A stretch of DNA of 8,256 bases from Candidatus Nomurabacteria bacterium (GTDB lineage: Bacteria > Patescibacteriota > Minisyncoccia > Phycocordibacterales > UBA9973): the NCBI GenBank assembly GCA_021413565.1, contig JAIOQC010000039.1, positions 1 to 8,256 of the forward strand, given 5' to 3'. Of the stretch, positions 1-5,387 are shown one piece after another. The translations under genes and the position numbers were made by a program. Position 1 is the first letter of the stretch. Every line of letters starts with the position of its first letter. The notes beneath the pieces were generated by a model. That model saw nothing but the letters and a program-made list of their open reading frames with translations. It was not told the origin of the DNA and made no database searches.

Positions 1-100
1 ACGGAAGCAAGCAGTTGCTTCCTCCTAGGCACAATATAAAAAAGCCTCATATGAGGCTTTTTTATATTGTGCCTAGGAGGAAGCAACTGCTTGCTTCCGT
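1..100. repeat. Perfect 100-bp palindrome at the window edge
   Basis: Bases 1-50 are the exact reverse complement of 51-100, with no spacer and no mismatch. The palindrome reaches the first base of the window, so it may extend further left. Its centre is an ordinary intrinsic terminator (38-63), and each arm also carries a small hairpin (79-98 and its mirror). Short-read assemblers can turn back on themselves at a natural palindrome, so the left arm may be an artefactual copy of the right arm. Real alternatives are a duplicated inverted element or a replicated hairpin telomere, but nothing else here supports either. Confidence 0.95.
38..63. terminator. Bidirectional intrinsic terminator in the palindrome centre
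   Basis: GCCTCATATGAGGC (44-57) forms a 5-bp GC-rich stem with an ATAT loop. It is flanked by six A (38-43) and six T (58-63), so it can terminate in either direction. Reading the minus strand, it begins about 10 nt after the closing stem of the structured segment at 67-252. It would therefore serve well as the 3' end of a minus-strand RNA. Confidence 0.75.
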
Positions 101-252
101 ACCAGATTCGAAAGGTTTTTCATTATCAACGATAGTTGATTGAAAAGCACCTGGCTATGTAGTAGCCGAATCTGGTCCTGAGTGTGTCAGAAAGATAACA
201 ATCAAAGACCTGTAAACACTTTGGAATCATCCGAATCTGGGCCTAGGCACAA
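67..252 (-). ncRNA. Candidate structured RNA of unknown family (strand uncertain)
   Basis: No ORF is convincing here, but the segment is densely self-complementary. A closing stem pairs 67-77 with 242-252 (11 bp, TTGTGCCTAGG). Inside it are a hairpin at 79-98 (7-bp stem) and a three-way junction closed by 101-110/167-176 (10 bp). The junction holds a long arm (113-116/149-152, 117-122/141-146, 126-130/135-139, GATA loop) and a short arm (154-157/163-166). A small hairpin (178-181/187-190) follows. CCGAATCTGG at 231-240 repeats the 166-175 arm, so 102-110 can pair with either copy. The minus strand is preferred because a terminator directly follows the closing stem at 38-63, but the plus strand also has one at 296-322. 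I compared it by eye with tmRNA, RNase P RNA, SRP RNA, 6S RNA, T-box and common riboswitch motifs and could not assign it. Confidence 0.4.
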
Positions 253-287
253 ATAAGGTAAATAAATATTAATACAAGTATGAGGTA

Positions 288-322
288 AAAAAATACCGCT
301 TCTTTTAAGAAGCGGCTTTTTT
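288..322. terminator. Bidirectional terminator after the membrane-protein gene
   Basis: CCGCTTCTT (296-304) pairs with AAGAAGCGG (307-315). It is flanked by seven A on the left (287-293) and six T on the right (317-322), so it works in both directions. On the minus strand it starts a few bases after the stop of the 324-743 gene. On the plus strand it could end a transcript crossing the structured segment at 67-252. Confidence 0.85.
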
Positions 323-323
323 A

Positions 324-743
324 TTAGAGTCTTGAACGGTGTGAACTATGTTCATGTACATATATACAACTAACTCCGTTTTTTGTAATTTCTTCTACGT
401 CCAATTCTTTTTCAAGATTTTTTACAATCTCATCATTATATTGCTCTTCTTCGAGTATTTGAAGATATGTATCTTCATTTTTGAGGTATTTAATCTCATT
501 TACACAAGAGGATGCTATCCAGAATGTTGCTATTGAAAACATTCCAAAGAATGCTATCATTCGCAATTGTTCTTTTTCGGGAACTTCATATCCGAAATAA
601 TTAAATTCCGAGTATGTAATATTGACGAACGGCATGTCTAGATTAGAAGCAAGTTCAATAATTGGTGAAATTGCAAATCCGAAAGCAATTAAACTGGTTG
701 TTAGAATTGTTTGTAGTAAAACTTTTTTTGTTTGATTTCTCAT
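324..743 (-). CDS. Unrecognised small two-TM membrane protein
   Basis: This 139-residue protein is not one I recognise. Residues about 8-31 form a hydrophobic helix after a basic start (K6, K7), and about 61-82 form a second. The roughly 30 residues between them are polar and aromatic. By the positive-inside rule both ends should be cytoplasmic and the loop external. The C-terminal part (about 83-120) is rich in Glu and Lys, probably helical or coiled coil, and the protein ends in a His-rich tail (HEHSSHRSRL). The ATG at 743 is the only sensible start, as it comes just before the hydrophobic segment. No Shine-Dalgarno sequence precedes it. The gene is a single transcription unit: a consensus promoter (875-903), a leader of about 125 nt with a long hairpin (777-833), and its own terminator (288-322). 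Being a real gene is likely; its function is unknown. Confidence 0.75.
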   Translation of the reverse strand: MRNQTKKVLLQTILTTSLIAFGFAISPIIELASNLDMPFVNITYSEFNYFGYEVPEKEQLRMIAFFGMFSIATFWIASSCVNEIKYLKNEDTYLQILEEEQYNDEIVKNLEKELDVEEITKNGVSCIYVHEHSSHRSRL

Positions 744-776
744 TTTTAACTTGAATTTTTAATTAAATTAATTTAT

Positions 777-833
777 TTATGTGAATTATCAGATCAACCA
801 ATATAGTATTGGCTTACCTGAAAATTCACATAA
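777..833 (-). promoter_or_regulatory. Extended hairpin in the leader of the two-TM gene
   Basis: Three nested stems stack into one long hairpin: 777-787 with 823-833 (11 bp, perfect), 789-792 with 818-821, and 798-803 with 807-812 (CCAATA/TATTGG with a 3-nt loop). It lies between the predicted transcription start (about 868) and the ATG at 743, about 33 nt before the start codon in a very AT-rich spacer. It has no T-tract, so it is not a terminator. It could stabilise the mRNA or control translation, but no known riboswitch class was recognised. Confidence 0.55.
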
Positions 834-874
834 TTTGAGAAGTCAAAAAATGCAAAGAACTGAATCTACCTTGA

Positions 875-903
875 TATATAACATTTTTTTAATGCTTTGT
901 CAA
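875..903 (-). promoter_or_regulatory. Sigma70-type promoter for the two-TM gene
   Basis: On the minus strand a perfect -35 TTGACA (903-898) is followed by a 17-nt spacer and TATATA (880-875). TGT directly before it resembles an extended -10. It lies just downstream of the Hsp20 terminator (916-950), so it restarts transcription for the two-TM gene alone. The predicted start is near 868. Confidence 0.65.
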
Positions 904-915
904 ACCTTCTGTATG

Positions 916-950
916 TTACAAAAAATCACCCAATGGGTGATTTTTTGTAA
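916..950. terminator. Terminator of the valS-PrsW-Hsp20 operon
   Basis: Arms 916-931 and 935-950 are perfectly complementary over 16 bp with a 3-nt loop. The GC core is TCACCC/GGGTGA, with an A-tract on one side and TTTTTT on the other. It starts four bases beyond the Hsp20 stop codon on the minus strand. Its symmetry means it could also stop plus-strand transcription. Confidence 0.9.
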
Positions 951-953
951 GAG

Positions 954-1463
954 TTAAATTGATTTGATTTTCAATTTTGTTTCCTTGTCTTTATTTATCT
1001 TTGGCATCTTGATTCGAAGTAGTCCATGTTTCTCAACTGCTTCTGCTTCTTCTGGATCAACTTCTTCAGGCAGGGAAATTGTTCTTGAAAATGAACCCCA
1101 ATATAATTCCTGAACATAATAATCATCAGTAGCAACCGAGCGACTTTCTTCACGCTTACCTTTAATGACAACCATACTACGAGTGATTGTGATAGATAAG
1201 TTTTCTGGCTGAACACCTGCTACCATAGTTTGAATAATAATATCAGCAGGAGTCTGGTAAACATCAATAGTTAGTTGGGCATCCTCCTCTTCTTCCCAAT
1301 GAGATGATTCTTTTTTGTAATCTTTACTTGTTTCCATGGATCCTTTATCAGATAAACTTATTTTTTTGGCACCTTCTGTATTAGAGAGGAAAGAAGAATC
1401 TTCTTCTTCGTCTTTCAAACGAATACTACCTGTAAGACGCTCTAGAAATGATTTGTTTTTCAT
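954..1463 (-). CDS. Hsp20 / alpha-crystallin small heat-shock protein
   Basis: This 169-residue protein is an ATP-independent holdase chaperone that would bind unfolding proteins in the cytoplasm. The alpha-crystallin domain spans about residues 62-158. It begins with a beta strand (AQLTIDVYQTPADIII) and includes MVAGVQPENLSITI and the hallmark GLLRIKMPK near 147-155. The C-terminal tail ends LKIKSI, which resembles the I-X-I motif that docks into neighbouring subunits. The N-terminal 60 residues are polar and charged, with runs of Glu, and are poorly conserved in this family. It is the last gene of the valS operon, 15 nt after the PrsW-like gene, and a strong terminator follows. The start is the ATG at 1463; no Shine-Dalgarno sequence is visible in the AT-rich gap. 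Family assignment is secure; the client proteins are unknown. Confidence 0.93.
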   Translation of the reverse strand: MKNKSFLERLTGSIRLKDEEEDSSFLSNTEGAKKISLSDKGSMETSKDYKKESSHWEEEEDAQLTIDVYQTPADIIIQTMVAGVQPENLSITITRSMVVIKGKREESRSVATDDYYVQELYWGSFSRTISLPEEVDPEEAEAVEKHGLLRIKMPKINKDKETKLKIKSI

Positions 1464-1478
1464 ATAAATATAATTTGT

Positions 1479-2189
1479 TTATGTTGTGGGAGTTACTTCG
1501 TAACCCATACGCTTTAGTTTTTCAAATATGAGTATGTTAATAATCGCGATAACCCAAAGAAATCCAAAAACTGCTAAAAAGTTTTCACCGCTTCCTTTCA
1601 TTATAAAAAAATTAAAGGCACTATGCAATACTATTGCAAAGATTAATCCAATAAAAGTGTAAGGTATTCTGTACTGTCTAATATAAAATGACAGTCCCAT
1701 GGCACTACCTATCATGGATGAAGCAATTAGATGCAATAGTGTCGAACCCAAGAAGCGTAAATTACCAGTGAACATGCCCACAAGCGTTCCATTCGTATTG
1801 ATTGGTTGCAATAGATAAAGTATGTTTTCAAATGCAGCAAAACCAAGTGCAACAGCGATGAAATACATTGGGTAATCTATTGGTTCTTCAACGCAACCAC
1901 AAGACAAGATTATGATTAGTGCACCAATGAATTTTAATCCTTCCTCGATAGTTGCCCAGATGATAACTTGGTAAGTTTTATCTGTTATAAAGTTAATAGA
2001 GTATCTCTCAAGCCAGATTGCAAATATAACAAGAAAGATTCCAAAAATAAAAGAAAGAGCAATTAATCCTCTAGGTTCTTTGTTCTCATCGTCTTCTTGC
2101 CGAAGCCAGAACCATAACCAGAAAATAGCTGGAATGCCACCACCGAGTATGGCATACATGAGTGTTAATGGATCCTTTAGTAATTCCAT
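1479..2189 (-). CDS. PrsW-family intramembrane metalloprotease
   Basis: This is a 236-residue polytopic membrane protein with about seven or eight hydrophobic segments. It carries the signature blocks of the PrsW (M82) family: EEGLK at 82-86, GFAAFEN at 116-122, H153 in a membrane helix, and LHSAFN at 188-193. The first Glu pair and the histidines are the presumed metal and catalytic residues. The N-terminal KEPRG (38-42) matches the family's conserved acidic-Pro block after the first helix. PrsW in Bacillus subtilis starts cleavage of the anti-sigma factor RsiW; no sigma or anti-sigma gene is visible here, so the substrate is unknown. It sits 8 nt after valS and 15 nt before Hsp20, so the three are probably cotranscribed. 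Pairing with Hsp20 hints at envelope or protein stress, but that is inference. Confidence 0.85.
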   Translation of the reverse strand: MELLKDPLTLMYAILGGGIPAIFWLWFWLRQEDDENKEPRGLIALSFIFGIFLVIFAIWLERYSINFITDKTYQVIIWATIEEGLKFIGALIIILSCGCVEEPIDYPMYFIAVALGFAAFENILYLLQPINTNGTLVGMFTGNLRFLGSTLLHLIASSMIGSAMGLSFYIRQYRIPYTFIGLIFAIVLHSAFNFFIMKGSGENFLAVFGFLWVIAIINILIFEKLKRMGYEVTPTT

Positions 2190-2197
2190 AATGAATT

Positions 2198-4399
2198 TTA
2201 TTTAGGCCACTTAGTTACCATTAATAATTGTTTATTTTCTGTAGGCAATATAGACCAAAGTTCTTCTGTTATGAAGGGCATAAATGGATGCAAAACTGTT
2301 GTGATTTGAACTAATGTGCCAAGTAGGAATTGCACACGAGCCAACTTTGCTTTTTCATCAGTACCACTTAGGATACTTTTACTTTCTTCAATTAATACAT
2401 CCGCTAAGCGTGACCAAGTATAAGCATATAGTTTCTCTCCTACTAAATAGAATTTGTATTCGTTCATTTCTCTTGTTATTTCAGAGATTAAATCATCACG
2501 CTCTTTAATTAATTCTTTTTCACTGTCTGTATATTCTGTGAAGTTTGGATTGTATGTGATACCTTCTGCATTAGACAATGTAAAGCGTGCAATGTTCCAG
2601 ATTTTATTTGCAAAGTGTTTGTAAGCTTTTACTTTTTGCATATCAAACTTTGTATCGTTGCCTGGACCAACACCAACCACTAATGCCATACGCAATGCAT
2701 CTGTTCCGTATTCATTAATAACATCAATTGGGTCAATGCCGTTGTTTGCAGATTTACTAAATTTCTGTCCTTTGCTGTCTCGCACAATACCATGGAAATA
2801 AACTGTATGAAATGGTATATCTCCTAGCAAATATTGAGACATAAGAACCATGCGAGCAACCCAAAATGGCAAGATTTCATATCCTGGCATAACAATAGTT
2901 GTTGGATGATAATTCTTTAAATCAGCAGATTCTAAGTCTGGCCAACCGAGAGTTGAGAAAGTCCACAATCCAGAAGAGAACCAAGTATCCAGACTATCTG
3001 TGTCTTGTTCCCAGCCATCGCCCTCTGGTGCTTCCATTCCACAATAAATTTCTTCACCCCTATACCACACAGGTATACGGTGACCATACCAGATTTGACG
3101 GGATATACACCAATCACGAAGATTCTCAATCCAGTGAGAATAGATTTTCTCAAATCTGTCAGGCATCACTTTTATTTTGCCACTTGCAACAGGTTCAAGC
3201 ATCAGTTCTTTGAGAGTTTTATTGTCACGACTTGCGATTGGTTTGTTTACATTTATGAACCATTGTAATTTGGGTAGTGGTTCAATAATTGCACCAGTGC
3301 GTTCTGCTGTAGAAACATTCTGATCTATTTCTACCTCACTTTCCATTAGGTTCTCATCACGCAACCATTGCGCTACTACTTCACGAGCCTCAGTTGTCTT
3401 TTTGCCAAGCAAATTTTCACCACCAATAATTATTTGTGCATATTCATTAATAACAGTAACGGAAGGTAGATTGTTCTTTATAGCCATTTCGTAGTCTACT
3501 TGAGAGTGAGCGGGTGTGACCCCAAGAGCTCCTGTTCCAAAATCTTTGTCTACATTGTAATCAGCAATAATTTTTATAGATAATGAGACTCCACAGAAAT
3601 CTTTTATTTCATATGTCTTACCAATATAATCTTTGTATCGAGCATCATCTGGGTTCACTGCTACAGCTGTATCTCCAACTTTTGTTTCAGGACGAGTTGT
3701 GGATATAGAAATAGGGAAGTCTTTTGAATATTTAAATGTGTATAGTTTTGCTTTTCTTGGTTCGTATACTATTTCATCGTCAGAAATAACTGTTTGACCT
3801 TTTGGGTCCCAGTTTACTACGCGATGTCCACGATAGATTAATCCGTCTTCATACATCTTTTTGAAAGCAGTGCGTACAGCAAAATTTCTCTTTTCATCTA
3901 AAGTAAATGCTTCACGAGACCAATCAATAGAAGCCCCCATTTTTTTAATTTGAGAGACGATAGTATCATGACTATTTTGTGCAAATTGGTCTACTCTTTT
4001 GAGGAATTCTTCACGACCTAAATCTTGCTTTCTTTTACCTTCTTCTTTGGATAGTATTTTTTCCACTTTTGACTGTGTTGCAATAGCCGCGTGGTCTGTC
4101 CCTGGTATCCATAGAGTCTTCTTGCCCTTCATGCGATTATATCGAACAAGAACATCTTGCATTGTGTCTTCAAAAGCGTGACCTAGGTGCAGTGTGCCTG
4201 TAACATTTGGAGGAGGTAATACAATAGAAAAGTAATCAGCATCTGAGGCTGTGACCCCTTTTTCTACACAAATATCTGGATTAAAAAATCCACTTTCTTC
4301 CCACAGTTTATAAATACGGTCTTCAGTTGAAGTAGGATTATAAGGACTCAGAAGCTTGGGGTCAATATTCGGTTCTTTCGCCATCATTCTATCTTGCAT
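2198..4399 (-). CDS. valS: Valine--tRNA ligase (ValRS), short form
   Basis: This class Ia synthetase charges tRNA-Val with valine in the cytoplasm. In the 733-residue product, PPPNVTGTLHLGH (62-74) contains the HIGH motif as HLGH. The editing domain lies at about 215-370 and includes TTRPET (234-239) and GVTPAHS (293-299). The catalytic domain resumes with LQWFINV and DWCISRQIWYGHRIPVWY. KFSKS at 546-550 is the KMSKS loop. The anticodon-binding helical domain follows (about 590-720), ending HPFMPFITEELW. The tail stops at VTKWPK: the C-terminal coiled-coil arm of typical bacterial ValRS (about 880-950 residues) is absent. No frameshift or in-frame stop is seen, so the short form looks natural. 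The ATG at 4399 gives the longest product; M5 and M6 are alternatives. It is first in an operon with the PrsW-like and Hsp20 genes. Confidence 0.97.
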   Translation of the reverse strand: MQDRMMAKEPNIDPKLLSPYNPTSTEDRIYKLWEESGFFNPDICVEKGVTASDADYFSIVLPPPNVTGTLHLGHAFEDTMQDVLVRYNRMKGKKTLWIPGTDHAAIATQSKVEKILSKEEGKRKQDLGREEFLKRVDQFAQNSHDTIVSQIKKMGASIDWSREAFTLDEKRNFAVRTAFKKMYEDGLIYRGHRVVNWDPKGQTVISDDEIVYEPRKAKLYTFKYSKDFPISISTTRPETKVGDTAVAVNPDDARYKDYIGKTYEIKDFCGVSLSIKIIADYNVDKDFGTGALGVTPAHSQVDYEMAIKNNLPSVTVINEYAQIIIGGENLLGKKTTEAREVVAQWLRDENLMESEVEIDQNVSTAERTGAIIEPLPKLQWFINVNKPIASRDNKTLKELMLEPVASGKIKVMPDRFEKIYSHWIENLRDWCISRQIWYGHRIPVWYRGEEIYCGMEAPEGDGWEQDTDSLDTWFSSGLWTFSTLGWPDLESADLKNYHPTTIVMPGYEILPFWVARMVLMSQYLLGDIPFHTVYFHGIVRDSKGQKFSKSANNGIDPIDVINEYGTDALRMALVVGVGPGNDTKFDMQKVKAYKHFANKIWNIARFTLSNAEGITYNPNFTEYTDSEKELIKERDDLISEITREMNEYKFYLVGEKLYAYTWSRLADVLIEESKSILSGTDEKAKLARVQFLLGTLVQITTVLHPFMPFITEELWSILPTENKQLLMVTKWPK

Positions 4400-4422
4400 A
4401 TATAAAATATAACATTTTTGAG

Positions 4423-4430
4423 ATAATATA
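4423..4430 (-). promoter_or_regulatory. Possible -10 element for the valS operon
   Basis: The minus-strand sequence TATATTAT lies 24-31 nt upstream of the valS ATG and is the best -10-like match in the 118-bp divergent gap. No good -35 stands 17 nt further up, so the call is weak. The leader would be very short, which is common in this group. Confidence 0.25.
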
Positions 4431-4446
4431 AAAACCTTTTGACAGA

Positions 4447-4475
4447 TTGATGAATTTATTCTTTCATGATAATAT
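4447..4475 (+). promoter_or_regulatory. Promoter for the LpxC-like gene
   Basis: TTGATG (4447-4452) is followed by a 17-nt spacer and TAATAT (4470-4475), preceded by TGA as in an extended -10. The predicted start is near 4482, about 36 nt before the ATG at 4518. This favours 4518 over the in-frame GTG at 4491. A perfect TTGACA at 4439-4444 has no matching -10. The short inverted repeat TGATA-A-TATCA (4467-4477) overlaps the -10. Confidence 0.45.
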
Positions 4476-4517
4476 CAAACTTAAATATAAGTGTTTATTT
4501 ACATAAAAATCATAGTC

Positions 4518-5387
4518 ATGGAAATTCAAAAAATCATTCTTACGAAGCCAGTGACAATATATGGCAATAATATTTGGGGTAATCCTGCTGTAATAACTTT
4601 TTCTCCAATTTCTTCAGGGTGGTTCTTCCGCGATGAACAAACAGGAGAAGATATGCCAATCAATAAACATACAGTAGGATGGGATATAGACAATGTATTC
4701 ATTAAGAATAAAAAGAGTGAAATCCGTATGTTTAAACATATACTCTTAATGAGGTGGTTGGGTCTTGATGGAGTTGCTATATCTGGAACAATGTGGCCAC
4801 CTTATTACTCTGCAATGGAATATTTTTCATATCTTCGGGATTCTGGGTATCTTTTTGCAACAAAAGAAAATATCAAAAGTTTTGTTATTGAAAAAATATA
4901 TTCCTCTGATGATTTTTACGAAAAAAGCAAAGGCGCATATTTTGGTCCTGTGGGAACTGTACTTGTTCCATTTAAAGAAACTATCTTTAAAGAAGATTAC
5001 AGTTTCAAGAATATTGCAATTGATGTTTATATAAATTATCCCGGTATTGGTAAATTATATAAATTTTATGGCGACCTTATTTCTGTTCTGTATAGTGTGA
5101 TTGAAATATATCCTTATAAACGAAAAGATATATTAGATAGGTACAATATTCTTTATCAAGAATTAGTTTCAAATGATTTGTCTGATGATGTAAAGATTGG
5201 CTGGATTAATCATTATAAAAATGAAACTCTACTTAATTTATCTAAGAACAGAGTTTCATGCATAATGAGCACAATGGCTATGATTAAGCATGATGCTTTG
5301 CCTTTAAATTTTCGTTTCTCATCTTATTGCGGAAGACATTCCCATGACTTAAGAATGACTAAAGGTGTTAGTAATTCTTATGCTTAG
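4518..5387 (+). CDS. Divergent LpxC-like protein, probable pseudoenzyme
   Basis: This 289-residue protein appears to be a remote homologue of LpxC, the zinc deacetylase of lipid A synthesis (about 305 residues in E. coli). Matching blocks occur in order: KPVTIYGNNIWGNPAVITF (10-28) with the first LpxC beta sheet; FKHILLMRWLGLDGVAI (72-88) with the VEHLxAALxGLGIDN block; PPYYSAMEYFSYLRDSG (94-110) with the PIMDGSAxPFxxLLxxAG block; IDVYINYPGIG (168-178) with the TIDFxHPAI block; LNFRFSSYCGRHSHDL (263-278) with LRFxDEFVRHKxLD. H74 matches zinc ligand H79. H274 and D277 may match H238 and D242, with a one-residue gap. The catalytic Glu78 is replaced by K73, DGSA is lost, and the protein ends before the GHxLN block with its catalytic His. 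Deacetylase activity is therefore doubtful. The ATG at 4518 is preferred over a GTG at 4491. It diverges from valS and converges with tsaD, sharing 4 bp. The homology was judged by eye. Confidence 0.65.
   Translation: MEIQKIILTKPVTIYGNNIWGNPAVITFSPISSGWFFRDEQTGEDMPINKHTVGWDIDNVFIKNKKSEIRMFKHILLMRWLGLDGVAISGTMWPPYYSAMEYFSYLRDSGYLFATKENIKSFVIEKIYSSDDFYEKSKGAYFGPVGTVLVPFKETIFKEDYSFKNIAIDVYINYPGIGKLYKFYGDLISVLYSVIEIYPYKRKDILDRYNILYQELVSNDLSDDVKIGWINHYKNETLLNLSKNRVSCIMSTMAMIKHDALPLNFRFSSYCGRHSHDLRMTKGVSNSYA

Noticed and set aside
1..100. Protelomerase-type hairpin telomere site
   Set aside because: A perfect palindrome fits, but no protelomerase or linear-replicon gene is visible, and a terminator centre at a window edge is better explained by assembler fold-back.
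151..180. Resemblance to the tmRNA 3' part (GCTATGTAGTAGCCGA)
   Set aside because: No tRNA-like acceptor stem, no GGTTCGAATCC-type T arm followed by CCA, and no tag reading frame are present on either strand, so the likeness is superficial.
67..252. Integron attC site or T-box leader
   Set aside because: The RYYYAAC/GTTRRRY core pair of attC sites is missing. TGGTACGG on the minus strand only partly resembles the T-box sequence, and no synthetase or amino-acid gene follows.
348..536. Plus-strand 62-residue ORF opposite the two-TM gene
   Set aside because: It is a Phe/Ile-rich shadow of the minus-strand gene, which has its own promoter and terminator.
2314..3268. Plus-strand ORFs antisense to valS (2314-2508, 2899-3213, 3005-3268)
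   Set aside because: They lie fully inside the well-conserved valS frame, have no recognisable domains and show biased, unlikely composition.
4491..4517. GTG start at 4491 for the LpxC-like gene
   Set aside because: It is only about 9 nt after the predicted transcription start and adds nine hydrophobic residues before the LpxC-like N-terminus, while ATG at 4518 fits the family start.
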